This document shows positions 1-9,683 of a DNA stretch of 64,000 nucleotides, one piece after another. Position numbers and translations under genes: made by a program. The stretch spans positions 3,434,001 through 3,498,000 of the forward strand of contig NZ_CP126170.1 in assembly GCF_033170385.1 (NCBI RefSeq), read 5' to 3'. The stretch is from Xanthomonas rydalmerensis. Its GTDB lineage: Bacteria; Pseudomonadota; Gammaproteobacteria; Xanthomonadales; Xanthomonadaceae. Position 1 is the stretch's first letter. The number at the start of each line of letters is the position of its first letter. The notes beneath the pieces are model-generated. The model did not search any database, was not told where the DNA came from, and worked only from the letters and a program-made list of their open reading frames with translations.

Positions 1-53
1 CGTCCTGGCCGGATGTGTTGATTTGATTTCCAGCCCGATCGAGTAGTACGAGC

Positions 54-650
54 ATGCGCGGACGCGACGAAGACACCGGTGAATTCCGCGGCGAAAGCCG
101 CAGCCAGCAACGCCGCGAGGCGCTGGAAGTGCTGAGCCTGGGCGAGAAGCTGGTGGCGCTGACCCCGGCGCAGCTGGCCAAGCTGCCGGTGCCCGAGTCG
201 CTGATCCCGCACATCGAGGAAGCCAAGCGCATCACCGCGCACATCGCGCACAAGCGGCAACTGGCGTTCCTGGCCAAGCAGATGCGGCGCGAGGACGAGG
301 CGGTGCTGGAGGCGATCCGCGAGGCCATGGACGTCAACAGCGACAGCGCGCGCCGCGAAGTGGCGGCCATGCACCGGGTCGAGGACTGGCGCGAGCGGCT
401 GCTTGCCGACGGCGACAGCGCGCTGACCGAACTGCTGAACGACCACCCCGACGCCGACCGCCAGCGCCTGCGCCAACTGATCCGCAACGCGAAGGAAGAA
501 CGGCTCAAGAACAAGCCGCCGCATGCCTATCGCGAGTTGTTCCGGGAACTGCGCGAGCTGATCCTGGGTGCCGCGTCGGCAATGGGAAATGGAGAATCGG
601 GAGTCGAACAAGCCGATGACGACGAGGCGCTCGACGACACGCGCGACTGA
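54..650 (+). CDS. darP: DarP (YjgA), DUF615 ribosome-associated protein
   Basis: 198 residues, charged and mostly helical, matching the DUF615/YjgA family throughout (core about residues 12-170). Family knowledge: DarP binds pre-50S ribosomal particles and helps late assembly of the large subunit near the peptidyl-transferase centre. The start ATG at 54 precedes an N-terminus ([11 protein letters not shown]) of the family type. The gene converges on tldD, 159 bases away; in enterobacteria yjgA neighbours the tldD partner pmbA, so the linkage makes sense. Oddity: the acidic tail from about residue 176 is encoded by a decayed copy (about 584-605) of the GGGATTC-type heptamer array scattered through this window, so the C-terminus has probably drifted. 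Identity is confident. Confidence 0.93.
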   Translation: MRGRDEDTGEFRGESRSQQRREALEVLSLGEKLVALTPAQLAKLPVPESLIPHIEEAKRITAHIAHKRQLAFLAKQMRREDEAVLEAIREAMDVNSDSARREVAAMHRVEDWRERLLADGDSALTELLNDHPDADRQRLRQLIRNAKEERLKNKPPHAYRELFRELRELILGAASAMGNGESGVEQADDDEALDDTRD

Positions 651-777
651 GGCGCGGAAACGTCGGCTGCCGCGCACGGCCGCCGACACATTCCCGGCCC
701 CGTAGCGGGTGCGGCGCGCGATGAACCCATCCGCCAGACCGGCAACGCCACAGCGCACCGCGGCGCCCGCTTTACCG

Positions 778-809
778 AATCCCGATTCCCGAATCCCCAC
801 TCCCGGCTC
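778..809. repeat. GGGATTC-type heptamer array
   Basis: About four to five head-to-tail heptamers of the AATCCCG/ACTCCCG type abut the stop codon of tldD (TAG at 812-810). This is one of more than a dozen such arrays in the window, nearly all at gene ends. Confidence 0.8.
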
Positions 810-2252
810 CTAGGCCGTCCCGCCCACGGTCAGTCCGTCGATCAGCAGCGACGGCTGGCCCACGCCCACCGGCACGCTCTGCCCATCCTTGCCGCAGACG
901 CCGACGCCTTCATCCAGCGCCAGGTCGTGGCCGATCATGCGCACCTTCTGCATGGTCTCCGGGCCGTTACCGATCAGGGTGGCGCCCTTCACCGGCGCGG
1001 TGACCTTGCCATCCTCGATCAGGTAGGCCTCGGTGGCCGAGAACACGTACTTGCCGCTGGTGATGTCGACCTGACCGCCGCCGAAGTTGACCGCGTACAG
1101 GCCCTTCTTCACCGAGCGGATCATCTCCTGCGGGTCGTGCTGGCCGGCGCGCATGTAGGTGTTGGTCATGCGCGGCATCGGCAGATGCGCGAACGATTCG
1201 CGGCGGCCGTTGCCGGTCGGCGCCACGCCCATCAGCCGCGCGTTGAGCGTGTCCTGCATGTAGCCGACCAGCACACCGTCCTCGATCAGGGTGGTGCAAT
1301 TGGTCGCGGTCCCCTCGTCGTCAACGTTGAGCGAACCGCGGCGGCCGTCCAGGGTGCCGTCGTCGACGATGGTGACGCCGGGCGAGGCCACGCGCTGGCC
1401 GATGCGGCCGGCGTAGACGCTGGTGCCCTTGCGGTTGAAGTCGCCCTCCAGGCCATGGCCGACCGCCTCGTGCAGCAGCACGCCGGGCCAGCCCGGGCCG
1501 AGCACCACCTGCATCACCCCGGCCGGTGCCGGCACCGCCTCCAGGTTCACCAGCGCCTGGCGCAGCGCCTCGCGGGCGAAGGCTTCCGGGCGGCCGTCGG
1601 CGAACAGCGTGTCGTAGTCGTAGCGACCACCACCGCCGGCATAGCCGGACTCGCGGCGGCCCTGCTGTTCGACGATCACCTGCACGTTCAAGCGCACCAG
1701 CGGGCGCACGTCGGCGGCGAGCACGCCGTCGCTGCGCGCCACCAGCACGGTGTCCACCGCGCCGGACAGGCTCACCATCACCTGCTGCACGCGCGGATCG
1801 GCGGCGCGCAGGTACTGGTCCAGCCGCCGCAACAGCTCCACCTTGTGCGCGTTGTCCATCGCGTCCACCGGATCCAGCGCCGGGTACAGCGCACGGCCGC
1901 CGCCGCGCTGCAGCGCCTGCGCCGGCTGCGCGCCGCCGTCGCGGGAGATGGCCCGCGCCGACTGCGCGGCGGCCAGCAGCGCATCGCGGTGGATGTCGTC
2001 GGAATAGGCGAAGCCGGTCTTCTCGCCGGAGATCGCGCGCACCCCCACGCCCTGCTCGATGGAGTGGGCGCCGTCCTTGACGATGCCGTCCTCCACGCTC
2101 CAGCTCTCGCGCCGGGAATGCTGGAAATACAGGTCGCCGAAGTCGATGCCGGGGCCGAGCAGCGTGCCGAAGGCGCGCTCCAGGCTGGGGGCATCCAGGC
2201 CGGCGGGAAGCAACAGGCGGGTTTCGGCAAGACTCAGGGCGTGATCGTTCAT
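810..2252 (-). CDS. tldD: TldD metalloprotease subunit
   Basis: 480 residues from the ATG at 2252, close to the 481 of E. coli TldD; an upstream in-frame start would add 18 unrelated residues. TldD forms a heterodimer with TldE (PmbA) that degrades unfolded peptides, matures microcin B17 and acts on CcdA. The zinc motif HEAVGH lies at residues 261-266 and is followed by GLEGD, which marks the catalytic TldD subunit rather than the PmbA paralogue. A PmbA gene is not in the window. It is the last gene of the minus-strand run maf-rng-yhdP-tldD, the order seen in enterobacteria. Gap to yhdP: 126 bases. Confidence 0.95.
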   Translation of the reverse strand: MNDHALSLAETRLLLPAGLDAPSLERAFGTLLGPGIDFGDLYFQHSRRESWSVEDGIVKDGAHSIEQGVGVRAISGEKTGFAYSDDIHRDALLAAAQSARAISRDGGAQPAQALQRGGGRALYPALDPVDAMDNAHKVELLRRLDQYLRAADPRVQQVMVSLSGAVDTVLVARSDGVLAADVRPLVRLNVQVIVEQQGRRESGYAGGGGRYDYDTLFADGRPEAFAREALRQALVNLEAVPAPAGVMQVVLGPGWPGVLLHEAVGHGLEGDFNRKGTSVYAGRIGQRVASPGVTIVDDGTLDGRRGSLNVDDEGTATNCTTLIEDGVLVGYMQDTLNARLMGVAPTGNGRRESFAHLPMPRMTNTYMRAGQHDPQEMIRSVKKGLYAVNFGGGQVDITSGKYVFSATEAYLIEDGKVTAPVKGATLIGNGPETMQKVRMIGHDLALDEGVGVCGKDGQSVPVGVGQPSLLIDGLTVGGTA

Positions 2253-2378
2253 GGGCTCAACATGGGGGACGAAGGCGCGCAGCGCAAGCGGCAGACTCCG
2301 CAGCACGCGCGACCGCCACCAATCCCCAATTCCGGGCTTTCAACAGCCGCAGGCTGGTCATCCCCGATCCCCGCCCGC

Positions 2379-5300
2379 TCAGGGCGTACCGGCCGGCGCC
2401 GGCTGGCGCGCGGATTCGCGCTCGATCACGTCCACCTTGGGATCCTTCCACGGTCCGGTGACCCGGTAGGTGCGCGCGCCGATGTTACCCAGCGGCTTGC
2501 CCAGCACCGCGTTGGCGGCCGCGCCGACCGCCGCACCGACCGGTCCGCCCGCCACCGCGCCGACCACGGTCAGCAGGTTGCCGGACTTGGGATTGACGTC
2601 GATGGTCTGGTCGAACTGCTGGGCGCGCAGGTCGGCCTCGCCACGCACCTTGATCTCCGCGGCCGGGCCATCGATGACCATGCCCTCGCTGCGCGCCACG
2701 CCGTCGCCGAAGCGGATCTGGCCGTCGATGCGGTTGAAGGCGAAGCCCTTGGAGAAGAAATCGCGGAAATCGAACATCAGCCGCCGCGGCAACTGCGCCA
2801 CGCTGAGCAGGCCGAGCACGCGCCCGGCCCCCGGATTCAGTTCCAGCAGCTGGCCGTTGCGCGCGGCGACGTCGAGCTGGCCCTGCACCGTGGCCAGTTG
2901 CAGGCCGGACGGCGTGCCCGGCCAGGCCGCGCTGAGCGTCAGCTGACCTTCGCCGCCACGCACCTGCCCGCCGAAGTCCAGGTTCTGCATCAGCTCGCCC
3001 AGGTCGCGGCTGTCGACGCTGGCGTTGAGTTGGGTACGGGCGGTGGCGCCCTTGCCGCGCCAGTCGCCGCTGATGTCGATCTTCTGCTTGTCCGAGCGCA
3101 GGTGCAGTTGGTCCACCTGCATGCCGTCGGCGAGCTTGCGCGTGCGCAGCGAGGCCGCACCGAGGGTCATCGCACCGAAGCGCAGGTCGTCCACGTCCAG
3201 CGCCAGCGCCGGGATCGCCGCCGGGTCCAGGCTGTCGGCGAACGGGCCGGCCGGGACCGGGCCGGCGCTGCCGGCGACCCCGCTGTCGGCAGGCGTGGCG
3301 ACCACCGCCGTCGGCGTGCCGTCCGCCGTCGGCAACGTGGCCGTGGCCGAGCGCCAGTGCACCCGCGCCAGGCGCCCGCCGAGCACGCCGCCGTCCTTGG
3401 TCGGCACGCTGAGGTCGCCGGCCAGGGCCGGGCCGTCCAGGTGCACGTCGATACTGTCGGCCTGCGGCAGCAGGCGCAGGCGGGTGTTGTCGAACACCCC
3501 GCCGAGCAACAGCAGATGGTCGGCGAGGATCTCGATGCGACGCAGCGGCATCGGGTCTTCGCCGCCATTGGCCGCGGCGGCGTTCGGATCCGGGCGGCTG
3601 ACCACGCCGATCCAGTCGATGGCGTTCAACGCGGCGGTGCGCCCGCTCACCACCAGGCCGCTGGCGGGCGGATCGTCGGCGACGTGGTCGCTGCCCATCA
3701 CCACGCGCACGCCGGTCTTGCCGTCCTGGCTGCGCGCGGCCAGCGCCATCAACTTGCCGAAGGCCACCTCGATGCGGCCGCTGCCGACCGGCAGCGGCAC
3801 GTTGACCGAAGTGGCCAGCGGTGTCGCCGGCGCCTTGTCCATCGGCGCCGGCATCAACAGCTCGGTGCCGACCAGGTCAGAGCGCAGTTGCAGCCGGGTC
3901 GGCGGCTGCGCGCCACCGTCGGGAGTCTTGGGCAGGCCGACGCCGATGTTCCAGCGCGAGCGGCCCTGCACGTAGGGCTTGAGCCAGGCCATTTCCGGCA
4001 CCCGGTCGAGCAGTTCGTTCGCATCCAGCGTCGCGCTCAGCGCGGCCTCGAAGGCCTGTTGCGGATCCTGCACACCGTCGCCGGCGCGCAGCGCCAGTTC
4101 GCCCTGGTGGCCCTGGTAGGACACGCTCAGCTTCTGCGCGGCGAATCCGGTGTCGCTGTAGTTGGCGCTGCCGCGCATGTCGTCGAAGGCCAGGTCCCAG
4201 CGCTTGTCGGCGATGTGCGCGCCGAGCAGGTCGACCGTGCCGCGCAGGTGGTGGGTGCCGATGTCGGCACGCAGCGGCTGCAGCAGGTCGAAGGTGACGT
4301 CGGCCGGGCCCGAGGCGCTGAGCGCATCCAGGGTGTCGCCGTAACGGGCGCGCAGCGGGCTCTGCCGCAGCATCGCCAGCAGCTTGCCGGTCTCGGCGCG
4401 GGTGCTGGCCAGCACGCTGAGCTGGCCTTCCTTGTAGTCGGGCAGCGCCGCCGACAGTTGCTCCACCGGCACCCCGCCCATGCTGCCGCGGCCGTGCACC
4501 TCGAAGCCGTTGCCGATGAAGGCGACGCTGGCGTCCACGTTCTCCACCGCCGGCCAGTCGTGCTGGAAGCGCACCTTGGCGTCCTCCAGCCGCGCGGTCG
4601 CCTCGAAGCGCCCGTTGTGGTCGGCGAACGGCCAGTCGTCCAGATCGCCGGACACCAGCGCATGGCCGTCGCGCAGGCGCCCGCCCTGCAGCGCGGCGTC
4701 GAGCCAGTCGGTGGCGGCCTTGCTCATCTTGGAATGGACCCAGAACGTCTTCGCCGCCACCACCGGCGCGTCCTGCAGATCGGCGGCCAGGTCGATCCAC
4801 GGCCGCGAGCCATCGCCCTGGAAGCGCAGCCCGCCGCGCACGTCGGCGCCGTAGTCGCTGCCCTGCACGCGCAGCCCCGGGGTCGCCACGCGCAGGCCGT
4901 CGCCGTCGCGGAACGCCACGATGCGCCCGGCCAGTTGCACCTGGTGAACCACGCCGAAGCCGCTGGGCCAGTCGACGCGCACCGGACTGCCGGCCTCCAG
5001 CGCCAGTTCGCCGGCCTGGGCATCGCCGTCGAAGCGGCCGCGCAGCCCACTCACCCCGGGCGCGCCCCCGGCCGGCGCGAACGCCAGCTCGGTCAGGCGG
5101 CCCTGGCCGTACAGCGCACCGCCGGGCACCCCGCTCACCGCCACCTGGGTCAGTTGCAGGCGCGGCCGCGCCACCGCCAACCAACTGCGCAAGCTTGGTG
5201 AGAGGCGGTCGCTGAGCCCGGCCACGGCGATCAGCGGCGCCACGTCGAGCTGGTCGCCATACAGGGCGAAGCGGCGCCCGCCGGCCACGGTCAGCCCGTC

Positions 5301-6272
5301 CAGGCGTTGCAGCGGCTGTCCGGCCTGGCCGAACTGCAGCTGCGGCGCATCCAGCCGCCAGCCGCCGTCGATCTGGCGCCAGCGCGCCTTCGCGCGGAAA
5401 GTGGTGAAGGCCAGTTGCGGCCGGGTACGGCCGTCGGCCAGCGGCGCGCCGCGCAGGCGCAGCTCGCGCAGCGTGGCATCCACGGTCACTCCGGCGACCC
5501 GGCGCTGCTGCAGATCCAGCCAGGCCTGGACTTCGCCGACACCGCCCTGCAGTTCGATGCCGGCCGCATGCAGCAGGCCGGCCCAGCCGGCCAGCTCCGC
5601 CGGGCGCACCGCCAGGTAGGCCTGGCCGTCGCCGCTGTGGCGGTCCAGGTCCAGCACCGCCGTCAGCGGCGCCTGTTGCAGATCGCTCCAGCCCTGCACG
5701 CCCACCTGCAGGCGCTCGCCGTTCACGCGCATCCGCAGGTCGATCTTCGGTACCTGCGCCTCCAGGCCCAGCGACGGGGCATGCACACGCAGGCGGCCAT
5801 CGATAACCTGCAGTTCGCCCAACCCTTCCAGCGCATCCAGCGGATCGCCGCCCTGCCCCGAGGTCGGCAGGCCCTGCACGCTCCAGTTGCCGTCGTCGGC
5901 GCGCAGCAGGGTCAGCGCCAGGCCGCGCAGGCGCAGCTCGGTGAACGAGCGCCCCGGCAGCAGTCCCGCATACATCGACACCAGCACTTCGGCCTGGCCG
6001 ATGCGCACGCCGTCGCCGGCACCGATGCGCAGGCCGTCCAGGCGCAGCAGCGGGCCGCGCCGGGTCCAGGCCGTCTCCAGCCGGTCGAAGCGGATCGGCC
6101 GCCCGGCACGCTCGCTCAGCCACGCCGCCACCTGCTGCGGATGCCGCTCGACGAACGGCAGCGCCTGGCTCAACGCGCCCACCGCCAGCGCCACGCACAC
6201 CAGCCCGATCGCCACCGCGTAGAACGCGAAACGGCGAGCCAGGCGCAGGCGGCGGCGCAGGGGGGTGTGCAT
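2379..6272 (-). CDS. yhdP: YhdP, AsmA-like envelope lipid-transport protein
   Basis: 1297 residues, the usual size for YhdP (about 1270). A short basic N-terminus (MHTPLRRRLRLARR) is followed by one membrane anchor (about residues 15-37) and a very long periplasmic part, predicted from the family to be a beta-rich groove spanning the envelope. The C-terminal AsmA-like region contains VVGAVAGGPVGAAVGAAANA and ends in a Pro-rich tail. Family knowledge: with TamB and YdbH, YhdP carries phospholipids from the inner to the outer membrane. It sits between rng and tldD as in E. coli. The gap to rng (6273-6429) contains two heptamer arrays. Several long open frames on both strands here are shadows of this gene caused by high GC. 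Confidence 0.93.
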   Translation of the reverse strand: MHTPLRRRLRLARRFAFYAVAIGLVCVALAVGALSQALPFVERHPQQVAAWLSERAGRPIRFDRLETAWTRRGPLLRLDGLRIGAGDGVRIGQAEVLVSMYAGLLPGRSFTELRLRGLALTLLRADDGNWSVQGLPTSGQGGDPLDALEGLGELQVIDGRLRVHAPSLGLEAQVPKIDLRMRVNGERLQVGVQGWSDLQQAPLTAVLDLDRHSGDGQAYLAVRPAELAGWAGLLHAAGIELQGGVGEVQAWLDLQQRRVAGVTVDATLRELRLRGAPLADGRTRPQLAFTTFRAKARWRQIDGGWRLDAPQLQFGQAGQPLQRLDGLTVAGGRRFALYGDQLDVAPLIAVAGLSDRLSPSLRSWLAVARPRLQLTQVAVSGVPGGALYGQGRLTELAFAPAGGAPGVSGLRGRFDGDAQAGELALEAGSPVRVDWPSGFGVVHQVQLAGRIVAFRDGDGLRVATPGLRVQGSDYGADVRGGLRFQGDGSRPWIDLAADLQDAPVVAAKTFWVHSKMSKAATDWLDAALQGGRLRDGHALVSGDLDDWPFADHNGRFEATARLEDAKVRFQHDWPAVENVDASVAFIGNGFEVHGRGSMGGVPVEQLSAALPDYKEGQLSVLASTRAETGKLLAMLRQSPLRARYGDTLDALSASGPADVTFDLLQPLRADIGTHHLRGTVDLLGAHIADKRWDLAFDDMRGSANYSDTGFAAQKLSVSYQGHQGELALRAGDGVQDPQQAFEAALSATLDANELLDRVPEMAWLKPYVQGRSRWNIGVGLPKTPDGGAQPPTRLQLRSDLVGTELLMPAPMDKAPATPLATSVNVPLPVGSGRIEVAFGKLMALAARSQDGKTGVRVVMGSDHVADDPPASGLVVSGRTAALNAIDWIGVVSRPDPNAAAANGGEDPMPLRRIEILADHLLLLGGVFDNTRLRLLPQADSIDVHLDGPALAGDLSVPTKDGGVLGGRLARVHWRSATATLPTADGTPTAVVATPADSGVAGSAGPVPAGPFADSLDPAAIPALALDVDDLRFGAMTLGAASLRTRKLADGMQVDQLHLRSDKQKIDISGDWRGKGATARTQLNASVDSRDLGELMQNLDFGGQVRGGEGQLTLSAAWPGTPSGLQLATVQGQLDVAARNGQLLELNPGAGRVLGLLSVAQLPRRLMFDFRDFFSKGFAFNRIDGQIRFGDGVARSEGMVIDGPAAEIKVRGEADLRAQQFDQTIDVNPKSGNLLTVVGAVAGGPVGAAVGAAANAVLGKPLGNIGARTYRVTGPWKDPKVDVIERESARQPAPAGTP

Positions 6273-6279
6273 CAGGGGC

Positions 6280-6308
6280 GGGGATTGGGGATTCGGGATT
6301 GGGGATTC
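6280..6308. repeat. GGGATTG/GGGATTC heptamer array
   Basis: Four heptamers just upstream of the yhdP start; a second array in opposite orientation lies at 6399-6425, just after the rng stop. The pair forms an inverted arrangement in the rng-yhdP spacer and could fold into a hairpin in the transcript. Confidence 0.75.
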
Positions 6309-6398
6309 GCAACAGCAGATCGCGAACCGCCTACTACCACGTGAAATTCAGCCAGAAAATCCCAGGATGAGTCAGCGCCGACAGCGCGCTTTTCCACC

Positions 6399-6425
6399 AA
6401 TCCCCAATCCCCAATCCCGACTCCC
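6399..6425. repeat. AATCCCC/AATCCCG heptamer array
   Basis: About four heptamers directly downstream of the rng stop codon at 6430, inverted relative to the array at 6280-6308. Confidence 0.75.
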
Positions 6426-6429
6426 TGCC

Positions 6430-7920
6430 TCACAACAGCACCACGTCGAACTGCTCCTGCAGGTATTGTTCGTCGGCCTGGAAGCGGATGGTCTTGCCGA
6501 GGAACTCCTCCAGTTCGGCCACCGCTGCCGATTCCTCGTCGGTGATGCGTGCCACCACCTTGGTCGAGGCGATCACCAGCAGCCGCGCCGCGTCGAACTG
6601 GCGCACCGCGCGGGTGATCTCGCGGAAGATCTCGTAGGTCACGGTCTCGGCGGTCTTGATCGAGCCGCGGCCGCTGCATTCCGGGCACGGCTCGGACAAC
6701 TGCCGCTCCAGGCTCTCCACGGTGCGCTTGCGGGTCATCTCCACCAGGCCCAGCGGCGAGAACTCGTACACCGTGGTCTTGGCATGGTCGCGCGAGAGCG
6801 CCTTCTCCAACGTGCGCAGCACCTGGCGGCGATGCTCGGCATCGTCCATGTCGATGAAATCGATGATGATGATGCCGCCGAGGTTGCGCAGCCGCAGCTG
6901 CCGCGCCACCGCCTGCGCCGCCTCCAGGTTGGTGCGGAACACCGTCTCCTCGAGGTTGCGCTGGCCCAGGAACGAGCCGGTGTTGACGTCGATGGTGGTC
7001 ATCGCCTCGGTCTGGTCGATGACCAGGTAGCCGCCGGACTTCAGCGGCACCTGCTTGTCCAGTGCGCGCGCGATCTCGTCCTCGACCCCGTACAGGTCGA
7101 AGATCGGGCGGTCGCCGGTGTACAGCTCCAGGCGCTCGGCCAGCACCGGCATGTACTTGGCGACGAAGGCCTGCAGCCGCTCGAAGGTCTCGTGCGAATC
7201 GACCTTGACCTTTTCCACGTCCTTGCGGATCAGGTCGCGCACCGCGCGCAGCGGCAGGCTCAGGTCCTCGTAGATGATGCTGGCCGGGGCGCCGTCGCGG
7301 CCGCGCCGCTCGACCACGTTCCAGACCCGCGACAGGTAGGCGATGTCCTCGGCCAGGGCCTCGGCCGGCTGGCCCTCGGCATTGGTGCGGATGATGTAGC
7401 CGAAGCCGCCGTGGCTGGCCGCCAGGTCGGCGACCAGGGTCTTCAGGCGCAGCCGTTCGGCCTCGTCCTCGATCCGCGCCGAGACCCCGATCACCCGCGA
7501 CTGCGGCAGCAGCACCAGGTAGCGCGAGGGAATGCTGATCTGCGTGGTCAGCCGCGCGCCCTTGCTGCCGATCGGGTCCTTGACCACCTGCACCACGATG
7601 TCCTGGCCGTCGCGCAGCAGTTCCACGATCGGCACTGCGGCCGAGACCGGCAGCGGCGTCGCTTCCTCGGTGTCGCCGTTGCCGACCGGCGCCGGCCGCA
7701 CCACGTCGTTGGCGTGCAGGAACGCGGCGCGCTCCAGCCCGACCTCGACGAAGGCCGCCTGCATGCCGGGCATCACCCGCTGCACCCGGCCCTTGTAGAT
7801 GTTGCCGACCACCCCGCGACGCCAGCCGCGCTCGATGTGCAGCTCCTGCAGCATGCCGTTCTCGATGACCGCCACCCGGGTCTCGCGTGGTGTGACGTTG
7901 ACCAGGATCTCTTGCGACAT
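6430..7920 (-). CDS. rng: Ribonuclease G
   Basis: 496 residues from the ATG at 7920 (E. coli RNase G has 489). Order: S1 RNA-binding domain (about residues 38-130), the RNase H-like and 5'-sensor region, the catalytic DNase I-like domain with DVNTGS and DFIDMDD (metal-binding Asp residues), and the Zn-link CPEC at 412-415 followed by SGRG. It cleaves 5'-monophosphorylated RNA, matures the 5' end of 16S rRNA and turns over some mRNAs. The maf stop and this start share one base (TGATG), so the two are probably translationally coupled. A GTG one codon upstream is also possible. It lacks the long C-terminal scaffold of RNase E. Confidence 0.96.
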   Translation of the reverse strand: MSQEILVNVTPRETRVAVIENGMLQELHIERGWRRGVVGNIYKGRVQRVMPGMQAAFVEVGLERAAFLHANDVVRPAPVGNGDTEEATPLPVSAAVPIVELLRDGQDIVVQVVKDPIGSKGARLTTQISIPSRYLVLLPQSRVIGVSARIEDEAERLRLKTLVADLAASHGGFGYIIRTNAEGQPAEALAEDIAYLSRVWNVVERRGRDGAPASIIYEDLSLPLRAVRDLIRKDVEKVKVDSHETFERLQAFVAKYMPVLAERLELYTGDRPIFDLYGVEDEIARALDKQVPLKSGGYLVIDQTEAMTTIDVNTGSFLGQRNLEETVFRTNLEAAQAVARQLRLRNLGGIIIIDFIDMDDAEHRRQVLRTLEKALSRDHAKTTVYEFSPLGLVEMTRKRTVESLERQLSEPCPECSGRGSIKTAETVTYEIFREITRAVRQFDAARLLVIASTKVVARITDEESAAVAELEEFLGKTIRFQADEQYLQEQFDVVLL

Positions 7921-8486
7921 CACAGCACTCCGAAGGTGCGCAGCAGGTGGTGGGTCTGGTGCAGGGGCAGGCCCATCACCCCGGAATAACTGCCGTCGAG
8001 ACGGCTGACGAAGCGCTCGGCCCCGCCCTGGATCGCATAGGCGCCGGCCCGCCCCATCGGCTCGCCGCTGGCCACGTAGTCGGCGATGTCGCGCGCGGAC
8101 AGGTCGGCGAAGGTCACCGCCGTCGGCACCAGCACCAGTTCCTCGCGGCCGGCGGCGACCAGTGCCACTGCGGTCATCGCCTGGTGGGTGCGCCCGGACA
8201 AGGCCGCCAGCATCGTTGCGGCGTCCTCGGCGTCGGTCGGCTTGCCGAATACGCGGTCGTCCAGCACCACTTCGGTGTCGGCGCCGAGCACCACCGCGTC
8301 GGCGGCGTCGGCCAGTTGCGCCAAGCCGGCGCGGGCCTTGTCCAGCGCAACGCGGCGCACATAGGCCTGCGCCGACTCATCCGCCGCGCGCACTTCCGGC
8401 ACCTCGAGATCGAGGATCCGGAATTGCACGCCGAGGCGGGTCAGCAGTTCGTTTCTGCGAGGGGAACGGGACGCGAGATACAGCAT
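7920..8486 (-). CDS. maf: Maf-family nucleoside triphosphate pyrophosphatase (YhdE type)
   Basis: 188 residues from the ATG at 8486, the normal Maf length. The longer open frame upstream adds 64 residues with no family match. The N-terminal signature LASRSPRR (residues 4-11), the central [16 protein letters not shown] and the late [15 protein letters not shown] are all present. Family knowledge: these enzymes hydrolyse dTTP, UTP and modified nucleotides to monophosphates, keeping them out of nucleic acids, and some affect septum formation. It is the first gene of the minus-strand run with rng, yhdP and tldD. In E. coli this run follows mreBCD, but here the upstream gene is a divergent SIMPL protein. 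Confidence 0.94.
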   Translation of the reverse strand: MLYLASRSPRRNELLTRLGVQFRILDLEVPEVRAADESAQAYVRRVALDKARAGLAQLADAADAVVLGADTEVVLDDRVFGKPTDAEDAATMLAALSGRTHQAMTAVALVAAGREELVLVPTAVTFADLSARDIADYVASGEPMGRAGAYAIQGGAERFVSRLDGSYSGVMGLPLHQTHHLLRTFGVL

Positions 8487-8619
8487 GGCCGAAGGATAAC
8501 CCGAGCGGACTGACTGAACGATCGCCAATGACGGGACGATCGCGTCGACCCCGAAGAAGATCACGACGCGTTCATCGTCGCAGCAACACCCTCGCCCAAT
8601 CTTCACAAGGAGAACATCG

Positions 8620-9357
8620 ATGCGCGCATTGTCCGTCCGCCCGCTGCTGCTGGCCCTGTCCCTCGCCCTAGGAGGCACGATGACCGCCCACGCCCAATCC
8701 GCCGCGCCCGGCTACGCCGTGCCCGCCGACGGCACCCTGCTCAACATCGCCGCGCAGGCCGAGGCCAAGCGCGCGCCCGACGTCGCCGCCATCTCGGCCG
8801 GCGTGGTCACCCAGGCCACCGACAGCGCCGCGGCGATGCGCCAGAACGCCGAGCAGATGACCAAGGTGCTGGCCGCGATCCGCGCCGCCGGCATCGCCGA
8901 CAAGGACGTGCAGACCAGCGGCGTCAGCCTCAACCCGCAGTACAAGTATGTCGAGAACCAGGCGCCGCAGATCACCGGCTACCAGGCCAACAACTCGGTG
9001 AACCTCAAGGTGCGCGACATCGCCAAGCTCGGCAAGGTGCTCGATGCGCTGGCCGCGCAGGGCGCCAACCAGATCAACGGCCCGACCTTCGAGATCGACG
9101 ATCCGGAACCGCTGTACGACCAGGCCCGCGTCGATGCGCTGAAGAAGGCGCAGGCGCGCGCGCAGAGCTACGCCAAGGCGCTGGGCCTGCGTGTGCGGCG
9201 CATCGTCAGCATTTCCGAGGGCGGCGGCGGCGGGGTGCGTCCGCCCATGCCGATGATGCGCGCGATGGCGATGAAGGCCGAGGCCGACACGCCGGTCGCC
9301 CCGGGCGAGAGCAGCGTCTCGGTCAACCTGGACGTGGTATTCGAACTGGGCAAGTAA
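8620..9357 (+). CDS. Exported SIMPL-domain (DUF541) protein
   Basis: 245 residues. A signal peptide (about residues 1-25, cut after AHA) leads into one SIMPL domain with the usual start [22 protein letters not shown] and the late segment [20 protein letters not shown] purine-rich ribosome site (AAGGAGAA, about 8607-8614) supports the ATG. Members are periplasmic or outer-membrane proteins; the E. coli member YggE reduces oxidative stress and others form ring-shaped oligomers. The C-terminal part has a glycine run (GGGGG, about residue 203) and a Met-rich stretch ([13 protein letters not shown]), which could bind metal or be oxidised; that is inference. It stands alone, followed by a hairpin at 9381-9404. 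Confidence 0.88.
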   Translation: MRALSVRPLLLALSLALGGTMTAHAQSAAPGYAVPADGTLLNIAAQAEAKRAPDVAAISAGVVTQATDSAAAMRQNAEQMTKVLAAIRAAGIADKDVQTSGVSLNPQYKYVENQAPQITGYQANNSVNLKVRDIAKLGKVLDALAAQGANQINGPTFEIDDPEPLYDQARVDALKKAQARAQSYAKALGLRVRRIVSISEGGGGGVRPPMPMMRAMAMKAEADTPVAPGESSVSVNLDVVFELGK

Positions 9358-9380
9358 GCGACTGCCCGGACCACACCTCA

Positions 9381-9404
9381 CGACGGCGCCTGCGGGCGCC
9401 GTCG
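9381..9404 (+). terminator. GC-rich hairpin after the SIMPL gene
   Basis: A 10-bp perfect stem (CGACGGCGCC with GGCGCCGTCG) and a 4-base loop, 24 bases after the stop. It has no real T run, so it could be a rho-independent terminator of the weak-tail type or a 3' stabiliser. Confidence 0.6.
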
Positions 9405-9553
9405 TCGTCTCCGGATTCGGCAGCGCCGCCGCCCTCATTGCCGCACCCAGCGCCAGTCGCGGCCACCCTCTTGCCAAAGCGCCCACGACCGGCGCACTGT
9501 CGAAACGCGAACGGGCGCGATGACCCCATCCGCCGCGCCCGTGCGTTCAGAGT

Positions 9554-9633
9554 GGCGAACGAACCGTCGCGAGCAACCGCCAGGCGGGTGCCGTCCGCGC
9601 CCGCCTGGCGGTTGCGCAGCAGGTTGGTTCGCC
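9554..9633. repeat. Long imperfect inverted repeat upstream of tonB
   Basis: An inner 16-bp perfect inverted repeat (9573-9588 with 9600-9615) around an 11-base loop is flanked by a second arm pair (9554-9565 with 9622-9633, 11 of 12 matching), separated by a small internal loop. The transcript would fold into one stem of about 28 pairs ending 50 bases before the tonB ATG. It may be a regulatory hairpin or a small palindromic element. Confidence 0.7.
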
Positions 9634-9683
9634 GCTCTTAGCCGTACCGCAGTCCACGACACTCCTATCGCAGAGGTGGATCC

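Noticed and set aside
927..5201. 1424-codon open frame on the plus strand
   Set aside because: It is antisense to tldD and yhdP, has His/Arg/Gln-rich composition typical of a high-GC shadow frame, and matches no family.
3877..6312. 811-codon minus-strand frame overlapping yhdP
   Set aside because: A frame-shifted shadow of yhdP, Arg/Ala/Pro-rich with no domain.
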